Shown: positions 38,112-50,085, counted from the first letter of the stretch. The stretch is 64,000 bases of DNA from Serratia quinivorans (GCA_900457075.1 UGYN01000002.1:3596001-3660000); one strand, 5' to 3'. Notes: generated from the sequence alone by a model not told the origin. Made by a program: numbers and translations.

Positions 38112-39005
38112 ATGAACTTGGGCGCTTTAGTCTCTGAAACCCGCAATCCGGCCACCATGGGGCTCGACGAGATGTCGACGCTGGAGATGGTGAGCTGTTT
38201 TAACCAGGAAGACCGCAAGGTACCGGAGGCGATTGAGAAAGTATTGCCGGCCATCGCACAAGCGGTGGATCTGGCGGCCGCGGCGTTGAAGGCCGGTGGG
38301 CGGTTGATTTATCTGGGGGCCGGCACCAGCGGCCGCCTTGGGGTGTTGGATGCTTCCGAATGTCCGCCGACCTTCGGCGTGCCGCATGGCATGGTGATCG
38401 GGCTGATTGCCGGTGGCCCGGGCGCGCTGCTCAAAGCGGTGGAAGGTGCGGAGGATGATGCGGCGCTGGGCGAGGCTGACCTTGTCGCGCTGGATTTGAC
38501 CGCCACCGATATGGTGGTCGGGCTGGCAGCATCCGGGCGGACACCTTACGTGATTGGTGCACTGCGCTATGCACGCCAATTGGGCTGTCCGACGGCGGCG
38601 ATCTCCTGTAACCCGGATTCGCCAATCGCCCATGAAGCGCAGGTGGCGATTTCACCGGTGGTGGGGCCGGAAGCCCTGACCGGCTCAACGCGCCTGAAGT
38701 CCGGCACTGCGCAGAAACTGGTGCTGAACATGCTGTCGACCGGGGCGATGGTCAAACTGGGTAAAGTCTATGAAAACCTGATGGTGGACGTGAAGGCCAC
38801 CAACGTAAAACTGGTGGATCGTGCCTGCCGCATCGTGGTGGAAGCCACCGGTGCCGAGCGCAGTCAGGCCGAAGCGGCGCTGACGCAGACCGGTTTTGAA
38901 GTCAAACCGGCAATCCTGATGATCCTGGCCGGTATCGACGCACAAGAGGCGCAGCAGCGCTTACAACAGCATGACGGCTATTTGCGCGCGGCATTGACGC
39001 GCTAA
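38112..39005 (+). CDS. murQ: N-acetylmuramic acid 6-phosphate etherase
   Basis: This 297-residue SIS-domain enzyme cleaves the lactyl ether of MurNAc 6-phosphate to give GlcNAc 6-phosphate and D-lactate during cell-wall recycling. The signature [18 protein letters not shown], the substrate site [20 protein letters not shown] and the conserved acidic residue region [14 protein letters not shown] are present. First gene of murQ-murP, divergent from yfhH. Confidence 0.96.
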   Translation: MNLGALVSETRNPATMGLDEMSTLEMVSCFNQEDRKVPEAIEKVLPAIAQAVDLAAAALKAGGRLIYLGAGTSGRLGVLDASECPPTFGVPHGMVIGLIAGGPGALLKAVEGAEDDAALGEADLVALDLTATDMVVGLAASGRTPYVIGALRYARQLGCPTAAISCNPDSPIAHEAQVAISPVVGPEALTGSTRLKSGTAQKLVLNMLSTGAMVKLGKVYENLMVDVKATNVKLVDRACRIVVEATGAERSQAEAALTQTGFEVKPAILMILAGIDAQEAQQRLQQHDGYLRAALTR

Positions 39006-39024
39006 ACCACACCTGGGGCGGGCG

Positions 39025-40392
39025 ATGGATAAGACAACGGCACTGGCGACACAGATTCTGGCGGGCATTGGCGGCGAGGGGAATATCCTCCGGCTGGAGA
39101 ACTGCATGACACGAGTACGTGTCGAAGTTAACGATGAGCAACGCCTTGACCTGGCGGCGCTCAAGCAGTTACCGGGTGTTAAGGGCTATATCAAACAGGG
39201 CGAACAGCACCAGTTTATTGTTGGGCCGGGTGCCGCTGCCAAGGTGGTCGATGCCATGCGTTCACTGCTCACCGGCGCACCGGTTGCCGTGGCCAGCGGA
39301 GATGACGTCGCCCGTAACAAGGCACAAGCCAAGCAAAAGTATGCTGCGCCAATGAGCGGCGCGCTGAAAAAGTTGGCCGATGTCTTTATTCCGTTGATCC
39401 CGGCGTTCATCGCCTCCGGTTTGATTACCGGCATTATCAACCTGCTGAAACGGCCGGATATTGCCGGCGAACTGGCGCTAAATTACCCTAACGTGCTGGG
39501 ACTGCTGGCAATTTTTGGCAGCGCCGTGTTCGCCATCATGAATATTCTGGTCGGGGTTAACGCCGCCAGGGTGTTTGGCGGTTCTCAGGCTATGGGCGGC
39601 GTGATGGCCGGTATTCTCTCCAGCCCGGCGTTGGCGCAGATCACTTTGTTCGGTGAGGCGTTGCAGCCGGGCCGTGGCGGGGTGATTGCAGTGCTGCTGG
39701 TGGTGGCGTTGATGTGCTGGGTTGAAAGGCGGCTGCGTAATTGGCTGCCGGAGTCGATCGAGCTGATCCTCAATCCGCTGATCACCACGCTGGTGACCGC
39801 ATCGTTGGCGATTGTGATCCTGCAGCCGCTGGGCGGCTATATTTCGGATGCCATCGCCCACGGCGCTAACCTGGCTATCGACAAAGGGGGCCTGCTGGTG
39901 GGAGCAGTGCTGTCCGGGCTGTTCCTGCCGTTGGTGCTGTCCGGTTTGCATCAGGGGCTGGTGCCGATCCACGTCGAGCTGGTGCAGGCTCATGGTTCCA
40001 ACCCACTGCTGCCGATTTTGGCGATGGCGGGTGTTGGTCAGGTCGGGGCTGCGCTGGCCGTATTAATGAAAACCCGTAACGCACGGCTGAAAAAGGTGAT
40101 CAAGGGAGCGTTGCCGGTCGGTATTCTCGGCATTGGTGAGCCCTTGATTTTCGGGGTGACCTTGCCGCTGGGGCGGCCCTTTGTCGCCGCGTGTCTCGGC
40201 GGTGCCGTGGGCGGGGCGCTGATCAGCTACTGGAAGGTAGCGACGGTGATCACCTTCGGTATCTCGGGTTTACCTTTGGCGTTAACCATTGTCTCGGGTA
40301 AGGTGATGTTGTATCTGACGGGTCTGGTGATTACCATTGCCGCTGGATTTATTTTCACCTGGATAATGGGATTCAACGATCCTGAGGAGTAG
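39025..40392 (+). CDS. murP: PTS N-acetylmuramic acid transporter subunit IIBC
   Basis: This 455-residue membrane protein has an N-terminal EIIB domain, with the phospho-cysteine in LENCMTRVRVEVND, and a C-terminal EIIC domain of about eight to ten membrane segments (VFIPLIPAFIASGLITGIIN; GLHQGLVPIHVELVQ; GIGEPLIFGVTLPLGRPF). No EIIA domain is attached, so it should use the glucose IIA (Crr). It imports and phosphorylates MurNAc, the substrate of murQ, 19 bases upstream. Confidence 0.94.
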   Translation: MDKTTALATQILAGIGGEGNILRLENCMTRVRVEVNDEQRLDLAALKQLPGVKGYIKQGEQHQFIVGPGAAAKVVDAMRSLLTGAPVAVASGDDVARNKAQAKQKYAAPMSGALKKLADVFIPLIPAFIASGLITGIINLLKRPDIAGELALNYPNVLGLLAIFGSAVFAIMNILVGVNAARVFGGSQAMGGVMAGILSSPALAQITLFGEALQPGRGGVIAVLLVVALMCWVERRLRNWLPESIELILNPLITTLVTASLAIVILQPLGGYISDAIAHGANLAIDKGGLLVGAVLSGLFLPLVLSGLHQGLVPIHVELVQAHGSNPLLPILAMAGVGQVGAALAVLMKTRNARLKKVIKGALPVGILGIGEPLIFGVTLPLGRPFVAACLGGAVGGALISYWKVATVITFGISGLPLALTIVSGKVMLYLTGLVITIAAGFIFTWIMGFNDPEE

Positions 40393-40395
40393 CGC

Positions 40396-41052
40396 TTGAG
40401 CGAGAAACAGAGCCAACAGGCCGCGGAAGGCCGCCGTGTGGTGTTCTTTGATCTGGACGGCACGCTGCATCAGGAAGACATGTTTGGCAGTTTCTTGCGT
40501 TTCTTGTTGCGCCATCTGCCATTGAATCTGTTGCTGGTGGTACCGTTGTTGCCGGTTGTCGGGCTGACGCTGTTGGTGATGGGCCGCGCTGCCCGCTGGC
40601 CGATGAGCGTGCTGCTGTGGTCGATTACCTTTGGTCGCTCGGAGGCCCGCTTAAAGGCGCTGGAACAGCGTTTTGTCAGTTATTTCCGCGATAAGGTGAC
40701 CGCTTTCCCGGTGGTGCAAATGCGTTTGCGCCAGTACCTTGAAGCGCATGATGCGCAGGTATGGCTGATCACCGGTTCGCCGGAGCGTCTGGTGGAGCAG
40801 GTATATCAGGACTCTGCTTTTCTGCCGCAGGTCCATCTGGTGGGCAGCCGTATTTTACGGCGTTACGGCGGTTGGGTGCTGGCTCTGCGTTGCCTGGGGG
40901 TACAGAAGGTGACTCAGTTGGAACAGCGTCTCGGCGCGCCGCTGAAGTTATATAGCGGCTACAGCGACAGCAAGCAGGATAATCCTTTGCTGTATTTCTG
41001 CGAGCACCGCTGGCGGGTCAGTAAGCTGGGTGAGCTGCAGCAGTTGGAATAA
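40396..41052 (+). CDS. pgpC: Phosphatidylglycerophosphatase C
   Basis: This 218-residue HAD-type phosphatase dephosphorylates phosphatidylglycerophosphate at the inner membrane. It has the DxDGT motif FFDLDGTLHQEDMFGSF, a hydrophobic segment (LNLLLVVPLLPVVGLTLLVMG, in part), WLITGSPERLVEQVY (motif II) and YSDSKQDNPLLYF (motifs III/IV). It starts at TTG 40396, ten bases after GAGGAG and only four bases past the murP stop, so it may be co-transcribed with murQP. This is yfhB in E. coli. Confidence 0.92.
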   Translation: MSEKQSQQAAEGRRVVFFDLDGTLHQEDMFGSFLRFLLRHLPLNLLLVVPLLPVVGLTLLVMGRAARWPMSVLLWSITFGRSEARLKALEQRFVSYFRDKVTAFPVVQMRLRQYLEAHDAQVWLITGSPERLVEQVYQDSAFLPQVHLVGSRILRRYGGWVLALRCLGVQKVTQLEQRLGAPLKLYSGYSDSKQDNPLLYFCEHRWRVSKLGELQQLE

Positions 41053-41055
41053 CTA

Positions 41056-41075
41056 AAGGGCGGATATCCGTCCTT
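41056..41075. repeat. Palindrome left of the 89-base repeat
   Basis: AAGGGCGGATATCCGTCCTT is almost the same as the perfect palindrome at 41204-41223; the two flank the dispersed repeat at 41105-41193. Confidence 0.6.
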
Positions 41076-41104
41076 GGTTTAATCATAAAGCTGTTGGTTA
41101 AACT

Positions 41105-41193
41105 GAGATACCCGGGCCTAGCGCACCGAGGGGCGCTCCGGCAGCTTAAGCTGCTACGACCCCTTCGGCACGCTCTCCCTAATAACTGGCTTT
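41105..41193. repeat. Dispersed 89-base intergenic repeat, copy 1
   Basis: It is nearly identical to 57940-58028, with only a few substitutions in 89 bases. It has internal dyad symmetry: GCAGCTTAAGCTGC in the centre, with CCGAGGGG and CCCCTTCGG on the sides. Both copies lie in 3' intergenic space, after pgpC and after glnB. Confidence 0.85.
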
Positions 41194-41203
41194 AACGAAG
41201 TAT

Positions 41204-41227
41204 AAGGGCGGATATCCGCCCTTTTGC
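41204..41227. terminator. Terminator between pgpC and yiaY
   Basis: AAGGGCG-GATATC-CGCCCTT is a perfect palindrome followed by TTTT on the plus strand, just before the end of the convergent yiaY. Confidence 0.7.
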
Positions 41228-41239
41228 TATTTTGGATAA

Positions 41240-42391
41240 TTACATTGCCGCGCGGAAGATGGCGACGATCTGTTCGTGGGTGGCTTGTATCGGGTTGGTG
41301 AAACCGCATGCATCTTTCAAAGCGTTGGCCGCCAGCGTATCGAAATCCTGTTCTTTCACTTTTAAATCGAGCAGCCCAGCCGGGATGCCGACGTCTTTTG
41401 CCAGCAAACGAATGGCGGCGATACAGGCAGCTGCGCCCTGTGGGTCGTTAAGATGTTTCACATCCAGCCCCATGGCGACCGCGACGTCTTTCAACCGTGG
41501 CGCGCAAACGCGGGCGTTGAACTCCTGCACGTGCGGCAGCAGCACCGCGTTACATACCCCATGAGGCAGATCGTAGAAACCGCCAAGCTGGTGCGCCATC
41601 GCGTGCACATAACCGAGAGAAGCGTTGTTGAAGGCCATTCCGGCCAGGAACTGGGCGTAAGCCATATTTTCACGTGCCTGCATATTGCTGCCGTCGGCGA
41701 CCGCGTCGCGCAGCGATTCGGCAATCATGGTGACGGCTTTTAGCGCGCAGGCATCGGTAATCGGGTTGGCGGCGCTGGAAACATAGGCCTCAATCGCGTG
41801 GGTTAATGCATCCATCCCGGTGGCGGCGGTCAGGCCTTTCGGCATACCGGCCATCAGGTGCGGATCGTTGACCGACAGGATTGGGGTGACGTGTTTATCG
41901 ACAATCGCCATTTTGATGTGGCGTGCTTCATCGGTAATGATGCAAAAACGGGTCATTTCAGAGGCGGTGCCGGCGGTGGTGTTGATGGCAATCATCGGCA
42001 ACTGCGGTTTGGCGGAGCGATCGACACCTTCATAATCCTTGATCTCTCCGCCGTTGGTCGCGACCAGCGCGATGCCTTTGGCACAGTCGTGTGGCGAGCC
42101 GCCGCCAAGAGAAACTACGCAGTCACAGCGGTGTTCTTGCAGCAGCGCCAGGCCCTGTTTCACGTTAAGGGTAGTTGGGTTAGGGTGAGTACCGTCATAA
42201 ACGCAGCTTTCGATCTGTTGCGCGGCGAGTAACTGTTGAACCTGGGCGACCACGCCGATGTTATTCAACACTTTGTCGGTCACGATCAATGCGTGGCGCA
42301 ATCCCTGTTGTTTCATGGTCTTTGCCGCTTCGTCCAGACAGCCGGAACCAATCATATTGACGGAAGGGATAAAGAAAGTTGAGGCAGCCAT
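41240..42391 (-). CDS. yiaY: Iron-containing alcohol dehydrogenase YiaY
   Basis: This 383-residue group III alcohol dehydrogenase is NAD-dependent. The nucleotide site [19 protein letters not shown], the conserved [19 protein letters not shown] and the metal histidines in [23 protein letters not shown] (in part) are present. The sequence follows E. coli YiaY from [12 protein letters not shown] to AIFRAAM. The physiological alcohol is uncertain. Convergent with pgpC. Confidence 0.93.
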   Translation of the reverse strand: MAASTFFIPSVNMIGSGCLDEAAKTMKQQGLRHALIVTDKVLNNIGVVAQVQQLLAAQQIESCVYDGTHPNPTTLNVKQGLALLQEHRCDCVVSLGGGSPHDCAKGIALVATNGGEIKDYEGVDRSAKPQLPMIAINTTAGTASEMTRFCIITDEARHIKMAIVDKHVTPILSVNDPHLMAGMPKGLTAATGMDALTHAIEAYVSSAANPITDACALKAVTMIAESLRDAVADGSNMQARENMAYAQFLAGMAFNNASLGYVHAMAHQLGGFYDLPHGVCNAVLLPHVQEFNARVCAPRLKDVAVAMGLDVKHLNDPQGAAACIAAIRLLAKDVGIPAGLLDLKVKEQDFDTLAANALKDACGFTNPIQATHEQIVAIFRAAM

Positions 42392-42538
42392 AAGTCACTC
42401 CTTGATAAAAGCTTTATTGCTTGCCTCAAACATTACTACGCTAATTATTAAGCGTTTATGATCTATCGCAATTTCGCGGTATACCCGTTGTCTTTTAAAC
42501 CACCCTGTTGTTAGCTGCGCTGCAGACGTGGCCGGATG

Positions 42539-43591
42539 TTAATCATCGGTCAGGTCGTGCGGTTTGCGGCCCAGTTGCCATATTTTTTCAGCGTAGTGGC
42601 CTAATGCCCACAGGCTCAGACCGAGCAGCACAAAGAAAATCGCCTTTGGCATCGCACCCCAGAAAAACTCGAAAAAGCGGGTATAGAGGTTGATGCCAAG
42701 GAAAGTCAGGCCGAACCCGCGCAGCATGCCATCGTCACGTTTTAGCCCCAGCCAAATGCAGCCGACGGCGACCAGGCCGAACAATAGGCTCCAGTGCAAC
42801 AGTTCTATTTGACGAGCGTTGTACCAACTGTCGAGGTCACCATAGTTGCCAAAGATTGACAGCAGCCACAGGGCAATAAACAGATACAACAAGCCCATCG
42901 CCAGGGAAACTCGTTCCAGCCCGCGACTGGCGAGCAGCGGTCGTAACAGCAAAGCCGCGGCGATTAGGACCATCCCGAAGGCAATAAAGCGCATCGGGAA
43001 ACTCATGCCCAGCCAATAAGCTCCCCAGCCGGACATATAACCGGTTTCGGCGCCGAAGGCGTTGCCGAGTGACAGCAGGGCAAACCACCACACCAGCCCG
43101 GAGCGGCTGAACCAGCCGATCACGCCATACAATAGGGCGGCGAATATCAGCAGCAGTGAAACCCGGCCGCTGCCGTTATCCAGCCAGACGCCCATCTGCC
43201 ACAGGGCACAGGCGGTAAACAGCACGGCAACGAACAGCGCCGCCTCATTACCGTAGCGTTTTTCCGGATGGCGACGACGGCGGCGCAGCGCCCAGATATA
43301 GCAAAGTGCGGCTACTACGGCAGCGATAGTCATGCGCACCGGTGCGTCGAAGCGGAACAATTCGCTCAAGCGGTAAAGCAGCTCGCTGTCGGCGAACAGG
43401 CTGCTGATGGCTATCACCAGCGAAGCCAGCGCCGCGAGAAATGCATAACGCGCCAGTCGTCGCCAGTCGAAGGGCTGCACTTCTACATGCTGCAGCAGCT
43501 GTTGCTGTTGTTGTGGGGTCAGCGCGCCTTCACCCACCCAACCGTCCAGTGCTTTTCGCACCACGGCGGCATTTTTTTTGCTGAATTTCAT
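42539..43591 (-). CDS. DUF2157-type integral membrane protein
   Basis: This 350-residue protein has a soluble N-terminal part (ALDGWVGEGALTPQQQQQLLQHVEV), as in DUF2157 proteins, followed by about ten hydrophobic segments (FLAALASLVIAISSLFAD; ALFVAVLFTACALWQMGVW; VSLLLIFAALLYGVIGW; AIFFVLLGLSLWALGHYAEK). The function is not known. It stands alone on the minus strand between yiaY and tadA. Confidence 0.8.
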   Translation of the reverse strand: MKFSKKNAAVVRKALDGWVGEGALTPQQQQQLLQHVEVQPFDWRRLARYAFLAALASLVIAISSLFADSELLYRLSELFRFDAPVRMTIAAVVAALCYIWALRRRRRHPEKRYGNEAALFVAVLFTACALWQMGVWLDNGSGRVSLLLIFAALLYGVIGWFSRSGLVWWFALLSLGNAFGAETGYMSGWGAYWLGMSFPMRFIAFGMVLIAAALLLRPLLASRGLERVSLAMGLLYLFIALWLLSIFGNYGDLDSWYNARQIELLHWSLLFGLVAVGCIWLGLKRDDGMLRGFGLTFLGINLYTRFFEFFWGAMPKAIFFVLLGLSLWALGHYAEKIWQLGRKPHDLTDD

Positions 43592-43606
43592 GTTTCCTGT
43601 CCCTGA

Positions 43607-44287
<681 letters not shown>

Positions 44288-45769
44288 TCAGAAATTCAGT
44301 GCCAGTTCCGGCGTAACGGCCGGATAACCTTTCCCCAGGTCAGCCTGTTCGGCCGCTTCCTGTGCCGCCTTTCTCTCTTTTTCCTGCAAATAACCCACCA
44401 GACTGACCTGATAGCGGCGAATGTTTTCCACGTAGTTATAGGCTTCGCGCCCACGCGCATAGCCGTAGGTTAATTGCGGGTAATAGCGTTTCTGGCTGAG
44501 CATCGGCAGACGCTGTTTGACGTCGACCCAACTGTCCGGATTGCCTTTTTGCATTTTGGTCAGTTTGCGGGCATCGAGCATATGGCCCCAGCCCATGTTA
44601 TAGGCTACCAGTGAGAACCAGATACGTTCATCTTCCGGCACGCTGTCGGGCACCTTGGCCATTAGCCTTTGCAGGTAGAGGGCACCGCCCTGAATACTTT
44701 CCTCGGGATCGAGACGATCGTTAACCCCCAGACCGTCGGCGGTGGCTCGTGTCAGCATCATCAGGCCACGCACGCCGGTCGGTGAGGTTGCCTGCGGGTT
44801 CCAGTGCGATTCCTGATAGGCAATGGCCGCCAGCAGCTTCCAGTCGATCTCGCTGGCGTACTTTTCAAACAGCGAACGGAAGGTCGGCAGCACCGAATCG
44901 ATGGCGGACAGGAAGGTTTTGGTATCGACGTAATCGAAACTGCCTACGTGGCCGAGGTACTTCTCTTCCAGCCGCGCCAGCGTGCCGTCATCCACCATCT
45001 GGCTGTAGAAGTCCAGCATTGCCGCATACAGGCTGTCGTCGGTGCCGCGTTTCAGATACCAGGTGACCGGTTCTTCATCGGTGACGTCGAACGCTACTGC
45101 CAATTGCGGGTGGATGCGTTGCAACAGCGCGATGGTGACGGAATCGCCGAGGGTATAATCCAGCTTGCCGTCGGCCACCTGCTCGAGCAGCTCTTTGGAG
45201 GTGAGATCGCTGGAGGCTTCCCAACTGAGATCCGGGAATTTACTTTGCTTGAGCTGTTTCAGGGTGCTGACGTGTGCCGAGCCGGAGGCCACCGCCAGTT
45301 TGCCTTTAATATCAGCAAAGGTTTTTGGCCGCGCCGTACCCAGGCGATAAACCAACTGTTGGGAAACGGAATAATAAGCCGGGCCGGTGCGCGCGCGGCT
45401 GAGGCGATCCTGATTGTAGATCAGACCGGCGGCCAACAGGTCGGCATCGTCATCGTCCAAATCGTCAAACAGGTCATTAATGTTCTTGTGCGGGATCACT
45501 ACCAGTTTCACGCCCAGGTAGTTGGCAAAGCGTTTTGCCAGCTCGTAGTCGAGACCACTCGGCCCCTGCTTGGTGGTGAAATAGGTCAACGGTGAGTTTA
45601 GCGTACTGATACGCAACTCTCCGCGCGATTTGATCTCTTCGAGTTGCCCGCCCTGACCGCCGCGCCAGGTAATATTGGGCCACAGGGCGAGCGCCAGAAG
45701 CAAGGTAACAACACCGATTAGAATGTAGTTTATTTTAAGGCGTTTCAAATAGTTATCCAGTGGTGGCAC
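44288..45769 (-). CDS. mltF: Membrane-bound lytic transglycosylase F
   Basis: This 493-residue periplasmic or outer-membrane-bound murein hydrolase has an N-terminal membrane segment ([18 protein letters not shown]), a solute-binding-protein-like regulatory domain ([16 protein letters not shown] ... [18 protein letters not shown]) and a C-terminal family 1 transglycosylase domain with the catalytic Glu in [21 protein letters not shown] (in part). It is shorter at the C-terminus than E. coli MltF. Divergent from purL. Confidence 0.94.
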   Translation of the reverse strand: MPPLDNYLKRLKINYILIGVVTLLLALALWPNITWRGGQGGQLEEIKSRGELRISTLNSPLTYFTTKQGPSGLDYELAKRFANYLGVKLVVIPHKNINDLFDDLDDDDADLLAAGLIYNQDRLSRARTGPAYYSVSQQLVYRLGTARPKTFADIKGKLAVASGSAHVSTLKQLKQSKFPDLSWEASSDLTSKELLEQVADGKLDYTLGDSVTIALLQRIHPQLAVAFDVTDEEPVTWYLKRGTDDSLYAAMLDFYSQMVDDGTLARLEEKYLGHVGSFDYVDTKTFLSAIDSVLPTFRSLFEKYASEIDWKLLAAIAYQESHWNPQATSPTGVRGLMMLTRATADGLGVNDRLDPEESIQGGALYLQRLMAKVPDSVPEDERIWFSLVAYNMGWGHMLDARKLTKMQKGNPDSWVDVKQRLPMLSQKRYYPQLTYGYARGREAYNYVENIRRYQVSLVGYLQEKERKAAQEAAEQADLGKGYPAVTPELALNF

Positions 45770-45914
45770 ACATGCACTGCCGACGGCTGACCAGTCTTTT
45801 CTTATGGTTAAATCAACAGTGCCGGGGCATTTTGCGCAACAAAACGCCAGCGTGCAACTTTATTGACACGTTATGACAATTCGAGGGGGCGGAGAGCTTT
45901 TATCAATAATAGCT

Positions 45915-45953
45915 ACGCAAACGGTTTCGTCGGCGGCGTAGATTCTCTATAAT
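45915..45953 (+). promoter_or_regulatory. purL promoter with PurR operator
   Basis: ACGCAAACGGTTTCGT (45915-45930) matches the PurR box consensus. It covers the -35 region (TTTCGT), which is 17 bases from a perfect TATAAT at 45948-45953, so the bound repressor would block RNA polymerase. Confidence 0.88.
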
Positions 45954-46027
45954 GGCGCGCGTTTTCCCCCTGTTGCGCCCAATGAAGTGCTGAAGTCAGT
46001 TGCTTCGAAGACGAGAGAACTTTGATT

Positions 46028-49000
46028 ATGGAAATACTGCGTGGTTCGCCCGCTTTGTCGGCTTTTCGTGTTACCAAACTGCTGTCCCGCTGCCAGGACG
46101 CTCAACTTCCGGTCAGTGATATCTACGCCGAGTACGTCCACTTTGCTGATGTTAGCGCACCGTTAAATACCGAAGAGCACGCCAAGCTCGCGCGCCTGCT
46201 CAAGTACGGCCCCTCTCTCGCCGAACATGCCCCTGAAGGCCGCCTGCTGTTGGTGACGCCGCGTCCGGGTACCCTTTCTCCGTGGTCTTCCAAAGCCAGC
46301 GATATTGCCCATAACTGCGGTTTGAAGCAGGTGCTGCGGCTGGAGCGCGGTCTGGCGTTCTACGTCAAGGCAGAGGCGCTGACCGAAGCCCAATGGCAGC
46401 AGCTTGCCACCTTGTTGCACGACCGCATGATGGAAACCGTCTTCAGCAGCCTGCAACAGGCGGAGCAACTGTTCGCTCAGCATCAGCCGGCACCTTACCA
46501 GAGGGTCGATATGCTGGGGGGAAGGGCGCAGCGCGCTGGAGCAGGCTAACCTCAAGCTGGGCCTGGCACTGGCCGAAGACGAAATCGACTATCTGCTGAA
46601 TGCCTTTACCGGTCTGGGGCGCAACCCGACGGATATCGAACTCTACATGTTCGCGCAGGCCAACTCCGAGCACTGCCGCCATAAAATTTTCAATGCCGAT
46701 TGGATCATCGACGGCGAACAGCAACCGAAGTCGCTGTTCAAAATGATCAAAAATACCTTCGAACAGACGCCGGATTACGTGTTGTCGGCATATAAAGACA
46801 ACGCGGCCGTGATGGAAGGCTCGCAGGTCGGTCGGTTCTTCGCCGCACCGGAAAGCGGCCAGTATGACTACCATCAGGAAGCCGCTCATATCCTGATGAA
46901 GGTGGAAACTCATAACCACCCAACGGCGATCTCCCCATGGCCGGGTGCGGCTACCGGCTCCGGCGGTGAGATCCGTGACGAAGGCGCGACTGGTCGCGGT
47001 GCCAAACCCAAGGCCGGTCTGGTGGGCTTCTCGGTTTCCAACCTGCGTATTCCCGGTTTTGAACAGCCATGGGAGCAGGATTTCGGCAAGCCAGACCGCA
47101 TTGTGACGGCACTGGACATCATGACCGACGGCCCATTGGGCGGTGCGGCGTTCAATAACGAATTCGGCCGTCCGGCGCTGGTGGGGTATTTCCGTACCTA
47201 TGAAGAGCAGGTCAACAGCCATAACGGCGTCGAGCTGCGTGGCTACCACAAGCCGATCATGCTGGCGGGCGGTATCGGTAACATCCGTGCCGACCACGTA
47301 CAAAAAGCTGAAATCACCGTCGGTGCCAAACTGGTGGTGCTGGGTGGCCCGGCGATGAATATCGGCCTGGGCGGCGGCGCGGCATCATCCATGGCCTCTG
47401 GCCAGTCTGATGCCGATCTGGATTTCGCCTCGGTACAGCGCGACAACCCGGAAATGGAACGTCGTTGCCAGGAAGTGATCGACCGCTGCTGGCAGTTGGG
47501 CGAACAAAACCCGATTCTGTTTATCCACGATGTCGGTGCCGGTGGCTTGTCCAACGCCATGCCTGAACTGGTCAGCGACGGTGGCCGCGGTGGTCGTTTC
47601 GAACTGCGCGATATTCTGAACGACGAACCGGGCATGAGTCCGCTGGAAGTCTGGTGTAATGAATCGCAGGAACGCTATGTGATGGCGATTGCACCGGCGC
47701 AGATGGCGCAGTTTGACGAGATTTGCCGCCGTGAGCGTGCGCCTTATGCGGTGATCGGTGAAGCCACCGAAGAACAACATTTGACGCTGAACGACAGCCA
47801 TTTCGACAACCAGCCAATCGACATGCCGCTGGACGTGCTGCTGGGCAAAACGCCGAAGATGACGCGTGACGTGACTCGTTTGCAGGCCAAAGGCCAGCCG
47901 CTGCAGCGTGACGAGATCACCCTGAATGATGCAGTCAACCGCGTACTGCATCTGCCGGCGGTTGCAGAGAAAACCTTCCTGATCACCATTGGCGACCGTA
48001 CCGTGACCGGTATGGTGGCACGCGATCAGATGGTCGGCCCGTGGCAGATCCCGGTGGCCGACTGTGCGGTTACCACCGCCAGCCTGGACAGCTATTATGG
48101 TGAAGCAATGTCGATCGGCGAACGTGCGCCGGTAGCCCTGCTGGACTTCGCTGCCTCTGGCCGCCTGGCGGTCGGGGAAGCGCTGACCAACCTGGCCGCG
48201 ACCGAAATCGGTTCGCTCAAGCGCGTGAAGCTTTCCGCTAACTGGATGGCGGCAGCCGGTCACCCGGGTGAAGATGCCGGTCTGTATGAAGCGGTGAAAG
48301 CGGTGGGCGAAGAACTCTGTCCGGCGCTGGGGATCACTATTCCAGTGGGCAAAGACTCGATGTCGATGAAAACCCGCTGGCAGGAAGGCAACGAACAGCG
48401 CGAAATGACCTCGCCGCTGTCACTGGTGATCACCGGTTTTGCTCGTGTAGAAGATGTCCGCCACACCGTGACGCCACAACTGCGTACCGATAAGGGCGAC
48501 AGCGCACTGCTGCTGATCGACCTGGGTAACGGCCATAACGCGCTGGGTGCCACTGCGTTGGCGCAGGTTTATCGTCAACTGGGCGACAAACCGGCCGACG
48601 TGCGCAACGTTGAGCAGTTGGCGGGCTTCTTTAACGCCATGCAGCAGTTGGTGGCCGATCGCGCGCTGCTGGCTTACCATGACCGTTCCGACGGCGGCCT
48701 GCTGGTCACGTTGGCGGAAATGGCGTTTGCCGGCCACTGCGGCGTGCAGGTGGATATCAAAGCGCTGGGCGACGATGCGCTGGCTGCGCTGTTCAACGAA
48801 GAGTTGGGCGCAGTGATCCAGGTTACGGCTGACCAGCTTGCAGCGGTACAGCAGGTATTTGCTCAGCACGGCCTGACGGACAATGTTCATCACATCGGCA
48901 GCGTGCAGACTGGCGATCGCTTTGTGATCACACAGGGCGATAAAGCGGTATACAGCGAAAGCCGCGCCACGCTGCGCACCTGGTGGGCGGAAACCACCTG

Positions 49001-49919
49001 GCAGATGCAGCGCCTGCGTGATAACCCGGAATGTGCCGATCAGGAACACCAGGCCAAGCAGGATGAGCGCGACCCTGGTCTGAACGTCAAACTGAGCTTT
49101 GCTCCGGAAGAAGACATTGCTGCGCCGTACATCGCCAAGGGCGCACGTCCTAAAGTGGCGGTACTGCGTGAGCAGGGGGTTAACTCTCACGTTGAGATGG
49201 CGGCAGCATTCCATCGCGCCGGTTTTGATGCGGTAGACGTGCATATGAGCGATTTGCTGGAAGGCCGTCGCGACCTGCAGGACTTCCATACGCTGGTGGC
49301 CTGCGGTGGCTTCTCGTACGGTGACGTACTGGGCGCCGGTGAAGGCTGGGCGAAGTCGATTCTGTTCAACGATCGCGTCCGTGACGAGTTCGAATCCTTC
49401 TTCCACCGTCCGCAGACCCTGGCGTTGGGCGTGTGTAACGGTTGCCAGATGATGTCGAACCTGCGCGACCTGATCCCTGGGGCTGAACATTGGCCGCGTT
49501 TCGTACGCAATTTGTCAGACCGTTTTGAAGCGCGTTTCAGCCTGGTGGAAGTGGCGGCCAGCCCGTCGCTGTTCATGCAGGGTATGGCGGGTTCACGCAT
49601 GCCGATCGCCGTCTCGCACGGTGAAGGGTACGTCGAGGTGCGCGATGCTGCACATCTGGCGGCTCTGGAGCACCATAACCTGGTGGCGTTGCGCTTTGTC
49701 GATAATGCCGGTCAGGTCACGGAAACCTACCCAGCCAACCCGAACGGTTCACCGAACGGGATCACCGCAGTGACCAGCAGCAATGGCCGCGCGACGGTGA
49801 TGATGCCGCATCCGGAGCGGGTATTCCGCACCGTCAGCAACTCGTGGCATCCGGAAGAGTGGGGCGAAGACAGTCCGTGGATGCGTATGTTCCGCAACGC
49901 CCGTAAGCAACTGGGTTAA
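46028..49919 (+). CDS. purL: Phosphoribosylformylglycinamidine synthase, frameshifted here
   Basis: This is the fourth step of purine synthesis: FGAR to FGAM with glutamine and ATP. The N-terminal frame from ATG 46028 ([19 protein letters not shown]) and the long second frame (starting [20 protein letters not shown] ... NARKQLG) join at six G (46516-46521). Five G would give [15 protein letters not shown] and about 1296 residues, as in E. coli. The C-terminal glutaminase has the nucleophile in [10 protein letters not shown] and the HPE triad part in MMPHPERVF. The break is most likely a base-calling error. A PurR operator lies upstream and a strong terminator downstream. Confidence 0.94.
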
Positions 49920-49942
49920 GCGAGCATTTAGCGGTAGCCTGA

Positions 49943-49974
49943 GGGGCGCAAGAGATTGCGCCCCTTTTTATTTT
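49943..49974 (+). terminator. Terminator of purL
   Basis: GGGGCGCAA-GAGA-TTGCGCCCC is a 9-bp GC-rich stem followed by TTTTTA and a second T run. Confidence 0.92.
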
Positions 49975-49990
49975 TTTTCTCGCTGGCAGT

Positions 49991-50008
49991 TGTCGGCATT
50001 TTGCGACA
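49991..50008 (+). promoter_or_regulatory. GlrR binding site 1 of glmY
   Basis: TGTC-GGCATTTTGC-GACA fits the GlrR consensus TGTC-N10-GACA exactly. Confidence 0.85.
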
Positions 50009-50022
50009 GCGGCTATTTTAAC

Positions 50023-50040
50023 TGTCTCTAAAAAGAGACA
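50023..50040 (+). promoter_or_regulatory. GlrR binding site 2 of glmY
   Basis: TGTC-TCTAAAAAGA-GACA fits TGTC-N10-GACA, 32 bases after site 1. Confidence 0.85.
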
Positions 50041-50085
50041 CGTAACTCATTGATTTATAATAGTGTAAAATTAATTGGCTTAAGT

